The translations under genes were made by a program, and so were the position numbers. Of a stretch of DNA of 35,794 bases, positions 22,456 through 29,885 are shown piece by piece. Under the pieces are notes generated by a model. It was not told the DNA's origin and did not search any database. It saw nothing but the letters and a program-made list of their open reading frames with translations. Location of the stretch: IMG/VR virus record IMGVR_UViG_3300033146_001611, positions 1 through 35,794 of that record. One strand, 5' to 3'. This DNA is from a virus. The stretch's first letter is position 1. Each line of letters opens with the position of its first letter.

Positions 22456-23661
22456 ATGGAAATTATTAACAAAACAACCAATACAGAGCGTAAGCCCTTA
22501 GATTTCTTTGAAGATTTCCAAGGTAATTTGAAAGAATTATCAACAACTCATTTAGAAAAATTAAAAAATAATATTATTAATAATGGTTTCATAGCCCCTA
22601 TATTCGTATGGGAAGGGCATAATTTCATTTTAGATGGTCACCAACGATTAGCTGCAATAAGGTCTTTAATTGATGAAGGTTACACTATGTCTGAAGGGTT
22701 ACCATTTGTTACAATACAAGCAGATTCTAAAAAAGAAGCGGCTAAATATGTTTTAGCTTATAATTCTCAATTTGGTTTAGTTACTCATGATGGATTAGAA
22801 GAGTTTAGTAAAGAGTTTGATTTAGATTTAGGTGAAATGTCTACTGAATTAAATTTAAACTTTCCAGATTTATCTCTGGAAGATGATGAAGTAGAAGAAG
22901 ATACTACTGCCGTTGAAGAAGATGATTACGAAGTGCCTGATGAAGATAGTATTAAAACTAAAATTGAAAAAGGTCAAGTTTATCAATTAGGTCGTCATAC
23001 TTTGATGTGTGGGGATTCTACTAGTTCGGAAGATGTAGGTATTTTATTGAATGATGTGGATATTGATGTTGTTGTAACTGACCCTCCTTATGGTATCAAT
23101 GAAAAAGGGGATAGAAGTGAGCGAGGTGGTGCTTGTCAAGGTAACAATCTCAAAGATTTTAAAGATGATTCTATTAATTATGCAGTTGAAGCATTTAAAA
23201 TAGTTCAACAAAAAAAGATTAAAACTCAAATTTGGTGGGGGGCTAATTATTATTGTCACCACATACCTCAATCGAATAATTGGTTAGTATGGGATAAACG
23301 TGTTGAAGAAAATCAAAAAGATACTCAAAGCGATTGTGAATTGGCTTGGGTGTTAGATGGTCATAGTTCAGTACGAATATTTAGACATTTGTGGAAAGGT
23401 ATGATTAAAGGTAGCGAACATGGTCAAAAAAGAGTTCACCCTACTCAAAAACCAATAACTTTGATGGCATGGTGTATTACTAATTACAATAAACAATCAA
23501 CAAAAATATTAGATTTATTCGGCGGTTCAGGTTCAACACTTATAGCGTGTGAACAATTAAAGAAAGATTGTTATATGATGGAGTTCGAACCACATTATTG
23601 CCAAGTTATAATTGATAGATGGGAAAAACTAACAGAACAAAAAGCAGAGAGGTTACTATGA
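22456..23661 (+). CDS. ParB-domain/DNA methyltransferase fusion
   Basis: 401 residues from ATG 22456 (RBS GGTG). Residues 15-110 are a ParB/Srx domain with ILDGHQRLAA (DGHQR 60-64); then an acidic linker (about 140-165); residues 175-395 are a methyltransferase with DPPY at 209-212, HPTQKP, and FGGSGST at 355-361. Such fusions are common in phages next to terminase genes and methylate viral DNA at a sequence site; the ParB domain may aid targeting. The stop overlaps the small terminase start (ATGA). Confidence 0.9.
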   Translation: MEIINKTTNTERKPLDFFEDFQGNLKELSTTHLEKLKNNIINNGFIAPIFVWEGHNFILDGHQRLAAIRSLIDEGYTMSEGLPFVTIQADSKKEAAKYVLAYNSQFGLVTHDGLEEFSKEFDLDLGEMSTELNLNFPDLSLEDDEVEEDTTAVEEDDYEVPDEDSIKTKIEKGQVYQLGRHTLMCGDSTSSEDVGILLNDVDIDVVVTDPPYGINEKGDRSERGGACQGNNLKDFKDDSINYAVEAFKIVQQKKIKTQIWWGANYYCHHIPQSNNWLVWDKRVEENQKDTQSDCELAWVLDGHSSVRIFRHLWKGMIKGSEHGQKRVHPTQKPITLMAWCITNYNKQSTKILDLFGGSGSTLIACEQLKKDCYMMEFEPHYCQVIIDRWEKLTEQKAERLL

Positions 23662-24020
23662 CAAGTGCAAAAACATTAACTGTTGCTAAATTCAATAAAG
23701 CGATAGATGGTTCAGCAGGTATTATTACAACTATTGCTAAACGAATGCAAGTATCAAGATATAGGTTAAGTGTGTGGTTAAATAGTGATAAGTGCCCGCA
23801 AGAAGTTAAAAACTCACTAAAACAAGAAAAGGAAAAACTATTAGATTTGGCAGAATCAAAACTAATTAAAAAGATTAATGAAGAAGATTACGCTTCACTT
23901 AAGTGGTTTTTAGCAACTCAAGGTAAAAGCAGAGGTTACTCTGAGAAACAAATCATTGAACACGAAGGTAAGTTTGAACCTATTCAAGTTGTACTAGCGG
24001 TTCATGAAAAGAAAGACTAA
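23658..24020 (+). CDS. Small terminase subunit-like DNA-binding protein
   Basis: 120 residues, ATG 23658 overlapping the methyltransferase stop, RBS AGAGGT. FNKAIDGSAGIITTIAKRMQ and VSRYRLSVWLNSD make a helix-turn-helix like that of phage small terminases, followed by helices (EKEKLLDLAESKLIKKI) and LKWFLATQGKSRGYSEK, a pattern usual in this family. It would recognise viral DNA for packaging. The large subunit lies 1.8 kb downstream, beyond an intervening membrane-protein cassette. Confidence 0.75.
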   Translation: MTSAKTLTVAKFNKAIDGSAGIITTIAKRMQVSRYRLSVWLNSDKCPQEVKNSLKQEKEKLLDLAESKLIKKINEEDYASLKWFLATQGKSRGYSEKQIIEHEGKFEPIQVVLAVHEKKD

Positions 24021-24028
24021 TCTCGCCT

Positions 24029-24094
24029 TGTAGTCGACACCTACGCATTTCTTTAAAAAACAAAACCTCTTTTTAAGTTAATGAGTCGGCTACA
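24029..24094 (+). terminator. Strong stem-loop between small terminase and early promoter
   Basis: TGTAGTCGAC (24029-24038) pairs with GTCGGCTACA (24085-24094), one G-U; an inner stem pairs CTTTAAAAA (24051-24059) with TTTTTAAG (24070-24077). It lies between the small terminase gene and the promoter at 24112. It may end the upstream transcript or be a stable RNA; the U-tract inside is part of the inner arm. Confidence 0.4.
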
Positions 24095-24110
24095 TCTTTA
24101 TTATTAAAAA

Positions 24111-24148
24111 CGAAAGGTTTATATACTGGAGCAATATACTAAGTATAT
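24111..24148 (+). promoter_or_regulatory. Early promoter with 15-bp palindromic operator
   Basis: CGAAAGG (24111-24117, BRE-like), TTTATATA (24118-24125), then ATATACTAAGTATAT (24134-24148) abutting ATG 24149, 27 bp from the TATA centre, so the mRNA is probably leaderless. The palindrome is identical to the one at 6961-6975. Confidence 0.75.
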
Positions 24149-24457
24149 ATGGTATCAAAACAAACTTTAATTGAAATAGGAGAATTACTTCCCGAAGTTA
24201 AGGAAGATATAGTTGAGCAATACAAAGATGGAATTAAAACATATGAAATTGTTTTAAGTTTATACAATTCTGAATTAAATTTTAATAATGCAGATATTAC
24301 TTCTGACCAACGAATTTGGACTGAGTCGGAATTAACTAAGATTGTTAATAAAGTTATTGATGAAATTCCTGAACCATCTAATCAAGAGATACAAAATCAA
24401 ATTGAAGATGATCGAATGGATTTCGAAGAGCAGATGCGAATTGAAAGTGACTTCTAA
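24149..24457 (+). CDS. Unknown 102-residue acidic protein
   Basis: Leaderless start at ATG 24149. Acidic helical sequence (SKQTLIEIGELLPEVKEDIV; NQEIQNQIEDDRMDFEEQMR). No family recognised. First gene of an operon otherwise made of a microprotein and four membrane proteins. Confidence 0.6.
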   Translation: MVSKQTLIEIGELLPEVKEDIVEQYKDGIKTYEIVLSLYNSELNFNNADITSDQRIWTESELTKIVNKVIDEIPEPSNQEIQNQIEDDRMDFEEQMRIESDF

Positions 24458-24458
24458 A

Positions 24459-24545
24459 ATGGTTTTAACTAAAGAAGAAGCAATTATTTTAATAAAAGAG
24501 GATATTGCACATAGATTTGCAGATTTAAAGGAGTGGTTGAAATGA
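24459..24545 (+). CDS. 28-residue microprotein
   Basis: ATG 24459 directly follows the previous stop; the product (MVLTKEEAIILIKEDIAHRF, then ADLKEWLK) is a single amphipathic helix. The stop overlaps the next start (ATGA). Support is its tight fit between genes. Confidence 0.45.
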   Translation: MVLTKEEAIILIKEDIAHRFADLKEWLK

Positions 24546-24715
24546 TTTTTAAAACATTAGCGATATATACTTCACTGATTGCATTAGTTAATGTATTATT
24601 GATGTTTTGGGCAACATCTATTACAAACAATAATATTAAAAAAGTAATAATTAAAGTACAATGCTCTTTGTTAGCGATTCAAATATTAGGTACTGTTTGG
24701 TGGATGGTGGTTTGA
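24542..24715 (+). CDS. Two-TM small membrane protein
   Basis: 57 residues from ATG 24542 with AAAGGAG upstream. Hydrophobic segments at about 4-25 (KTLAIYTSLIALVNVLLMFW) and 40-57 (CSLLAIQILGTVWWMVV), with a polar loop NNNIKK. Function unknown. Confidence 0.6.
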   Translation: MIFKTLAIYTSLIALVNVLLMFWATSITNNNIKKVIIKVQCSLLAIQILGTVWWMVV

Positions 24716-24716
24716 A

Positions 24717-24926
24717 ATGAAAGAAACAGAAAGAAATTCAATTACAGCATTAGTAGTATCAGCAATCACTACTTTTTTATTTTACAAATATGTTAATATA
24801 TTAGAATTATTTGGGGTATCTGATTGGTGGTGGATATTAATATTCGCAGTAGTAAGTGGAAGTTTATTCAATAAACTTAATGAACAATCTGCAAATGCAA
24901 GAGTTGCAGATAGCAACAAATTATGA
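24717..24926 (+). CDS. Small membrane protein
   Basis: 69 residues. Segments at about 9-25 (TALVVSAITTFLFYKYV) and 35-51 (SDWWWILIFAVVSGSLF) are membrane-spanning; polar C-terminus. Function unknown; neighbour of three other membrane proteins. Confidence 0.6.
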   Translation: MKETERNSITALVVSAITTFLFYKYVNILELFGVSDWWWILIFAVVSGSLFNKLNEQSANARVADSNKL

Positions 24927-24936
24927 GGTTAAAAAA

Positions 24937-25206
24937 ATGAATGAATATAAACAAATAAAAGCGTGGGGAATCGCAAGTTTAGTGTCCTCAATAGTAGGAA
25001 TAATATTATTATTAATGCCTTATTTCGGATTACCCTGTTCAATAATGGCTTTAGTATTTGCAAGTAAACAAAATAAATTAGGAAACACAGGAATAGCAAC
25101 ATCAGGAAAAATAGTTGGAATTATAGGAATTGTATTAAATTCAATAGTATTACTTATTTTATTATTTGTATTGATGGTATTTGGTATAAGTGGAATACCT
25201 GTATAG
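24937..25206 (+). CDS. DUF4190-like membrane protein
   Basis: 89 residues from ATG 24937 (RBS ATGAGG). KAWGIASLVSSIVGIILLLM, then LPCSIMALVFASKQNKLGNT and SGKIVGIIGIVLNSIVLLIL match the two-TM DUF4190 pattern (AxxSLxxGixg...P..gi.algfa......G.a.aGxilGiiG). These are usually host-encoded small membrane proteins. In a virus it may alter the membrane or exclude other viruses; function not known. Confidence 0.65.
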   Translation: MNEYKQIKAWGIASLVSSIVGIILLLMPYFGLPCSIMALVFASKQNKLGNTGIATSGKIVGIIGIVLNSIVLLILLFVLMVFGISGIPV

Positions 25207-25215
25207 GTGAATGAG

Positions 25216-25440
25216 ATGAAAGAGAACACAAGAATAATAATATTTATCATAGGGCTTATAATTGTTATATTTATGGCATATGTAGCAAACACTTATGAAG
25301 AACCACAATTTATTATTACTGAAAAAAACATTTCAATAGAAGATTTAAGTGCAAGTCCATTCATGGATCACACTAATGATATTGAAAATTACGTAAATCG
25401 TGCGCCAGTAATACTGAGTCGTGCAATCACAGTTATTTAA
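25216..25440 (+). CDS. Single-TM protein with external tail
   Basis: 74 residues from ATG 25216 with AGGTGA upstream. Residues 6-24 are hydrophobic (RIIIFIIGLIIVIFMAYVAN), the remaining 50 residues polar and probably extracellular. Last gene of the membrane cassette. Confidence 0.6.
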   Translation: MKENTRIIIFIIGLIIVIFMAYVANTYEEPQFIITEKNISIEDLSASPFMDHTNDIENYVNRAPVILSRAITVI

Positions 25441-25870
25441 CCATAACGAAATACGCGTCCCCTCGCGGAGTTATCTTGTATGTCTCCGTCATTGAGTGTT
25501 GGCAACTGACATGAGAAGGGAATAGTTGCACTTTATTATACTGCTACACGACACTTGGATAAAATTCGTATAAAGGTTCGTAATCCCATTCCAAGTAAAG
25601 CAACTAAACTCTTGCAAAATTGTACGAAGGTTCCAAAGTATATACATCCTTACGACTAATTTGTTTTGGTTGGTCGGGCAAGTGCTAAGGTTTCCTTTAG
25701 CGAGGTAATCTAAATTTGACTGCTATGAAAGACTAGCGCATTTATGTTGCAAAGGGGTTCAAATCTGTTTAGCAACCAAATTAAAAACAAGGACTTAAAC
25801 AAATGTTATTGACGGTGGGAAAGACCACAACTTTATGCCTAAGCGTGAGATAAAACTCCGTGGAGGCTCT
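25441..25870 (+). ncRNA. 430-nt hairpin-dense noncoding region before the large terminase
   Basis: No gene fits. Inverted repeats occur in series: CGGAG/CTCCG (25466-25470/25484-25488), GCAACT/AGTTGC (25502-25507/25524-25529), ACTTGG/CCAAGT (25553-25558/25591-25596), TTTGGTTG/CAACCAAA (25665-25672/25773-25780) enclosing GCTAAGG/CCTTTAGC (25684-25690/25694-25701), and GGTGG/CCAC (25814-25818/25825-25828). Base composition is visibly richer in GC than the flanks. It could be a large structured RNA on the packaging transcript, or a pac/cos region. GGAGG at 25862-25866 is the terminase RBS. Confidence 0.5.
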
Positions 25871-28267
25871 ATGTTCAAAATGGTTAGAAAAGTAAACATC
25901 ACATTATCCAAAAAACAAATGCAGGCAATACAAGTTCTTAGAGATGACACTACAACTGAATTGTTCTATGGCGGTGCAGCAGGCGGGGGAAAAACTTGGC
26001 TAGGTGTATTGTGGCTAACTTTAAGTGCGTTAGAATATCCTGGAACTAGATGGATGATGGGACGATCTAAACTTAAAATCCTTAAAGAAACTACGTTATT
26101 ATCATTCTTTGAAGTTGTAAAATTAGTAGGTATGCACAGAGATAAAGATTACAAATACAATTCTATGTCTGGAGTAATAACATTCACAAATGGTTCAGAA
26201 ATATATTTAAAAGATTTATTCTTATATCCAAGTGATCCTGAATTTGATTCGTTAGGTTCAACTGAATATACTGGCGCATTCATTGACGAGGCATCAGAAG
26301 TTACAACTAAAGCAAAAACTATTGTTACATCACGTTTAAGATTCAAGTTAGAAGAGTTTAATCTTATTCCTAAATTATTATTAACATCTAACCCTTCAAA
26401 GAATTTCTTATATACTCAATTCTATAAACCAAACAAAGCAGGAACGATTCTTAATTATCGAAAGTTCATCTCTGCATTGGTTCAAGACAATCCTTACATT
26501 TCACCACATTATATTGAAAACTTAAAGAAGTTAGATCCAGTATCTAAGGAGCGTTTGTTCTATGGAAACTTTGAATATGATGACGACCCTGCTAAATTGA
26601 TGGAATACGATAACATTGTAGATATATTCACTAATCAGTTTGCAGAAGATGAATCTGACACTAAATACTTAAGTTGTGACGTTGCAAGGTTCGGTAAAGA
26701 TAAAGCAGTTATAATTATTTGGAAAGGATTATTTATTGAAAAGATATATGATTATGGTAAATGTTCAATCAAAGAATTACATGATAACATCATCAGATTA
26801 TGTAAACAACACAAAGTTCCATTCTCAAACGTAGTTGTAGATGACGACGGAGTAGGTTGTGTAATTCCTGATACAGAAGTATGGACTGTTAAAGGTTGGA
26901 AAAAAGCTGAAGATGTTCAAGAAGGTGAACAAATTTACAGTAAAGATGAAAATGATAATTTAATTATTGAAACTGTTAAATCTAATCGTAAAATTGAAAA
27001 TATGAAAATATTGAAAAATGAAGATTACGAATACAGTTGGACGCATCTAATGCCATACAAAACAAGAAAAGAACATTCAATGAAAGTTGGAACTTGGCAA
27101 GACACATTAAAATTAAAACAAATCTATTTAGATAATAAATTTAATTGGACTGGTAAGGCTGATGAAGATATAACTTTTCCTGCAACTGAATACGCTATGC
27201 CTAATGGTGGAATTAAGCAATTAGATAATGAATTGAATTTAACTAAAAGTGCATTTGCTAAGTTTTTAGGTTGGTATGTATCTGAAGGTTGTATTGATGA
27301 TCGCTATGTATTGATTGCTCAAAATGTAGATAGTCCTCACAATAAAACGATTAGAAGTATTTTGGATGAATGTGGATTTAATTATTATATTAAACCCAAA
27401 GGTCGAGAACAGTTTTATTCAATAGGTCATAAAGGATTAGTTAAATGGTTAAAAGAACATTGTTACACTGGTAAAACGTATAATTGTTATAATAAAAAAA
27501 CACCTGACTTAATTAAGAACTCAACTAAACGAATTATTGATTTATACTTAGATGAATTTATTAATGGTGATGGCTATTATCACAAAGGAATGAGAACTAT
27601 GATTACAAGTAGTCCTGTTTTGGCGGACGACTTACATGAATTAGTATTAAAATCTGGTTCGTATGCAAATAAACGAATTAAACACAAAAAAGGTTCAACT
27701 TCAGTAATTGAAGGCAGAACTTTAACAAGAACTACGGATTGCTTCGTTGTTTACGAATGGAGTAATAAACACATATTACACAATGTAGGTGAAACTGAAG
27801 AACGAATTGGAACAGTTCATAATATTAAAATCACTGGTAAAACTCATTTATTTATGAATCGGTTTAAAAATAATCGAGTGTTTTGGACTCATAACGGTGG
27901 AATAGTAGATTGGCTACCTAACGTCACTGGTTTTGTTAATAACGGAAAAGTGATTGATGAAGATAACCAAACTTTAAACTATGCAAATCTTAAAACTCAA
28001 TGTTATTTCAAATTAGCTGAATATGTTATGGCGAATAAAATTGGCTGTTACAAAGAAGTTCCATCTGAAGTTCAAGAAAATATAATTGCAGAACTTGAAC
28101 AAGTTAAACGTGCGGACATAGATAATGACCAGAAAGTTAAACTTGTAAAAAAAGATGTAATGAAAGATAATCTTGAAGGGCGTTCACCTGATTATGCAGA
28201 TTCTATGATGATGAGAATGGTATTTGAATTGAAACGTGATGTATTAATTGATTTCTTAGACCTTTAA
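25871..28267 (+). CDS. terL: Large terminase (TerL) interrupted by an intein
   Basis: 798 residues including a 346-residue intein; the ATG at 25871 is chosen for its GGAGG four bases upstream. The processed protein would be 452 residues, normal for TerL. Walker A GGAAGGGKT is at residues 34-42 and Walker B FIDEASE follows; the nuclease part begins with CDVARFGKD and VVVDDDGVG. The intein lies between GVG (327-329) and GGIVDWL (676 on), inside the conserved nuclease motif, so splicing is required for activity. It powers DNA packaging at the portal. Confidence 0.92.
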   Translation: MFKMVRKVNITLSKKQMQAIQVLRDDTTTELFYGGAAGGGKTWLGVLWLTLSALEYPGTRWMMGRSKLKILKETTLLSFFEVVKLVGMHRDKDYKYNSMSGVITFTNGSEIYLKDLFLYPSDPEFDSLGSTEYTGAFIDEASEVTTKAKTIVTSRLRFKLEEFNLIPKLLLTSNPSKNFLYTQFYKPNKAGTILNYRKFISALVQDNPYISPHYIENLKKLDPVSKERLFYGNFEYDDDPAKLMEYDNIVDIFTNQFAEDESDTKYLSCDVARFGKDKAVIIIWKGLFIEKIYDYGKCSIKELHDNIIRLCKQHKVPFSNVVVDDDGVGCVIPDTEVWTVKGWKKAEDVQEGEQIYSKDENDNLIIETVKSNRKIENMKILKNEDYEYSWTHLMPYKTRKEHSMKVGTWQDTLKLKQIYLDNKFNWTGKADEDITFPATEYAMPNGGIKQLDNELNLTKSAFAKFLGWYVSEGCIDDRYVLIAQNVDSPHNKTIRSILDECGFNYYIKPKGREQFYSIGHKGLVKWLKEHCYTGKTYNCYNKKTPDLIKNSTKRIIDLYLDEFINGDGYYHKGMRTMITSSPVLADDLHELVLKSGSYANKRIKHKKGSTSVIEGRTLTRTTDCFVVYEWSNKHILHNVGETEERIGTVHNIKITGKTHLFMNRFKNNRVFWTHNGGIVDWLPNVTGFVNNGKVIDEDNQTLNYANLKTQCYFKLAEYVMANKIGCYKEVPSEVQENIIAELEQVKRADIDNDQKVKLVKKDVMKDNLEGRSPDYADSMMMRMVFELKRDVLIDFLDL
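26858..27895 (+). other. Intein with LAGLIDADG homing endonuclease in TerL
   Basis: Residues 330-675 of the precursor. Block A CVIPDTEVWTVKGWKKAEDV begins with Cys1; a DOD endonuclease is present, with FLGWYVSEGC and IDLYLDEFINGDGYYHKG; the C-terminal block is THLFMNRFKNNRVFWTHN, ending in His-Asn. The residue after Asn is Gly, not the usual Cys, Ser or Thr. Exact extein joining to DGVG-GGIVDWL makes the boundary firm. Confidence 0.9.
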
Positions 28268-28308
28268 ACGAAAGTTTTATAAATAGAGTACTTATATAAG
28301 TATATAAG
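28268..28308 (+). promoter_or_regulatory. Early-type promoter with palindrome
   Basis: CGAAAG (28269-28274), TTTATAAAT (28276-28284), then the 14-bp palindrome TACTTATATAAGTA (28289-28302) and ATATAAGG. It shares the layout and the AAGTATAT half-site of the other early operators but not the exact 15-mer. Confidence 0.55.
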
Positions 28309-28560
28309 GTGTATATTGTGAGGGTAAAAGATTATTTTAGAAAGGTATTAAAACAATTCTTATTTCATAGTGAAGACTATGTTGTACCTGTAAAAGTAAT
28401 TGAATATGTTGATGTGGATAGATTATTATTTAGTATACCTGGTCTAGATGATGCTGAAACGAAAGAATTTACAAAACTTATTAAAAATTCTATAAAAGAA
28501 AATAAAATTGTTATAACCTCACGAGATATTAGACAAGTAATTGTACTGAAGAAAAAGTGA
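28309..28560 (+). CDS. Unknown 83-residue protein
   Basis: Start uncertain: GTG 28309, near the expected transcription start, or GTG 28318. Basic N-terminus (RVKDYFRKVLKQFLFHSE), then a mixed domain (VIEYVDVDRLLFSIPGLDD; ETKEFTKLIKNSIKENKI). No family recognised. First of a four-gene group before the portal. Confidence 0.5.
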   Translation: MYIVRVKDYFRKVLKQFLFHSEDYVVPVKVIEYVDVDRLLFSIPGLDDAETKEFTKLIKNSIKENKIVITSRDIRQVIVLKKK

Positions 28561-28567
28561 GGATATA

Positions 28568-28783
28568 ATGTATACAGAATTAATAATGAACTTTTTAGAT
28601 GAACATGCAGGTTTACATTTCTCAGTTAAGAAACTACAAGAAGAATTACATCTTGCAAATAGGCGAACCGTACATGCTAGTATGACTCGTATTATGAAAT
28701 ATGATTGTTATGAACATCTCATGAAAACATCAAATGGGACTCGTGAAATAATAACTTCGTATTACGGAGTGAGGGTGAATTAA
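28568..28783 (+). CDS. Winged-helix DNA-binding protein
   Basis: 71 residues, ATG 28568 (RBS GTGAGG). LIMNFLDEHAGLHFSVKKLQ, then EELHLANRRTVHASMTRIMK is a helix-turn-helix with the typical ARRT..SL recognition helix, followed by wing strands (REIITSYYGV). It is a candidate for the late-promoter activator or a repressor of the early promoters. Confidence 0.7.
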   Translation: MYTELIMNFLDEHAGLHFSVKKLQEELHLANRRTVHASMTRIMKYDCYEHLMKTSNGTREIITSYYGVRVN

Positions 28784-29206
28784 ATGGAAGAAGAACCAAT
28801 AAAAACAAAACAAGCTAAACTATCTTATAAAGAAAAGTTATTAGCGAAAATTAAGGAATTTGCTGTAATGGATAGCGTTCCTGTAAGAGTTAAAAGACGT
28901 ATGCAAGAATTAAAAAACGAATCAACTGCGAATAATCAAAGATTGGGTTCAGGGATTAGTGCTGAATGGGTAACAGTTCCACCTAATAAAGTAATACAAA
29001 ACTTAGAATCAAGTATACGTGATGGAATTGGAACTATTTCTTATAGAGTAATGAAACTCGACAAAGATGGAAAAAAGATTTTAAATCCTACTAAAATGAC
29101 AAATCAATTAGGAAATGAAATTGATTTTGATGGAGCTTATGAAATTGATCATGAAGTAATTGAAACATTTCGATTTGGGGAAAAAATAAAGGTAATTGTA
29201 AGATGA
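28784..29206 (+). CDS. Unknown 140-residue protein
   Basis: ATG 28784 with GTGAGGGTG upstream. Basic N-terminal 50 residues (KLSYKEKLLAKIKEFAVMD; VRVKRRMQELKNES), then a beta-rich part (GISAEWVTVPPNKVIQNLES; GTISYRVMKLDKDGKK). No family recognised. Overlaps the next gene by four bases. Confidence 0.55.
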   Translation: MEEEPIKTKQAKLSYKEKLLAKIKEFAVMDSVPVRVKRRMQELKNESTANNQRLGSGISAEWVTVPPNKVIQNLESSIRDGIGTISYRVMKLDKDGKKILNPTKMTNQLGNEIDFDGAYEIDHEVIETFRFGEKIKVIVR

Positions 29207-29694
29207 TAACAGAAACAAGAAGATTTGTTCAAAGAGGGAATATTGTTTTAGTAAAAAGAGATATGCCTGCTGAACAATTAACTGATAAAGATATTTTAAC
29301 ACATATTCAACAACATAATGCAGAACTTAAAAGGATTAAAGAAGAAAAAGATAAATCTTTAAAGTACGCTGTATCAATGGATGAAAAGACTGATTTTGTT
29401 AATAATAGTTTAAAAGATTTTAAGAAATTTGAAAAATGGGCAACTAAACTTCAAGTAAGTAAACTTAATGTTATTATTGATGAAAATATGGCTGCAGCAA
29501 TTGAAGAAGTGGACAAGTTATATGTTGTTAATAATTCAAAAGATAAAGCGTGGAATGCTGCTAAGAAATATGAAAAACTTCAAGATATTATCGGGCGATT
29601 ACCTGAAGTAGCTGAAAAGATTTCTAAAGAAATTATGACTAAATATATTTTTACAGATTGCATGTTTAAGAACCCTTGGAACTTAACTGAGTAA
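29203..29694 (+). CDS. Unknown 163-residue helical protein
   Basis: Starts within the end of the previous gene (ATGA-type overlap). After a short beta segment (RFVQRGNIVLVKRDM) it is mainly helical and charged (THIQQHNAELKRIKEEKDKS; EVAEKISKEIMTKYIF). No family recognised; the stop overlaps a late promoter. Confidence 0.55.
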   Translation: MITETRRFVQRGNIVLVKRDMPAEQLTDKDILTHIQQHNAELKRIKEEKDKSLKYAVSMDEKTDFVNNSLKDFKKFEKWATKLQVSKLNVIIDENMAAAIEEVDKLYVVNNSKDKAWNAAKKYEKLQDIIGRLPEVAEKISKEIMTKYIFTDCMFKNPWNLTE

Positions 29695-29711
29695 TTGTGT
29701 TTATATACTAC
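29693..29711 (+). promoter_or_regulatory. Late promoter before a small RNA
   Basis: AATTGTGTTTATATACTAC, identical to the element before the protease (32149) and head fibre (34186). No coding start lies within the next 174 bases before the portal, which has its own copy at 29845. Confidence 0.7.
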
Positions 29712-29729
29712 TTTGTTTTATTTTTTTAC

Positions 29730-29843
29730 ATAGGTAAAGGTAAGGGGTACTTTAATGTTGTTTTTATACTGCATTAGAAACAAGTTTAATTCGCCTCACA
29801 ATGAAATATTCATGTTTTTATTCTACCTCTTACCGCCTTTTTT
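29730..29843 (+). ncRNA. Candidate ~114-nt late small RNA
   Basis: From the TATA box at 29700-29707, transcription should start near 29730. GGTAAGGGGTA (29739-29749) pairs with TACCTCTTACC (29824-29834), 11 bp with one G-U, enclosing a loop region with ATGAA-ATA-TTCAT (29802-29814). The GCC + T7 tract at 29835-29843 ends it like an archaeal terminator. The loop includes CGCCTCACAAT (29792-29802), complementary to GTGAGG-type ribosome-binding sites of early genes. Next to it, the portal gene has its own promoter. No reading frame of use is seen. Confidence 0.6.
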
Positions 29844-29844
29844 T

Positions 29845-29863
29845 AATTGTGTTTATATATAAG
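29845..29863 (+). promoter_or_regulatory. Late promoter of the portal gene
   Basis: AATTGTGTTTATATATAAG, one of the late elements. Transcription should start near 29880, so the leader before ATG 29886 is only a few bases, though GGTG (29877-29880) precedes it. Confidence 0.65.
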
Positions 29864-29885
29864 ATGAATTTAGTTTGGTGTAACA

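Noticed and set aside
25665-25780. tRNA-like segment: GGTTCAAATC T-loop-like sequence with acceptor-like arms TTTGGTTG/CAACCAAA
   Set aside because: The T-stem has a mismatch, the D-arm and anticodon arm cannot be formed in standard lengths, and the acceptor arms are too far apart; kept only as part of a structured region.
25835-25870. Longer TerL starting at 25835
   Set aside because: No ribosome-binding site; GGAGG lies before the later ATG at 25871, and the extra residues do not match TerL N-termini.
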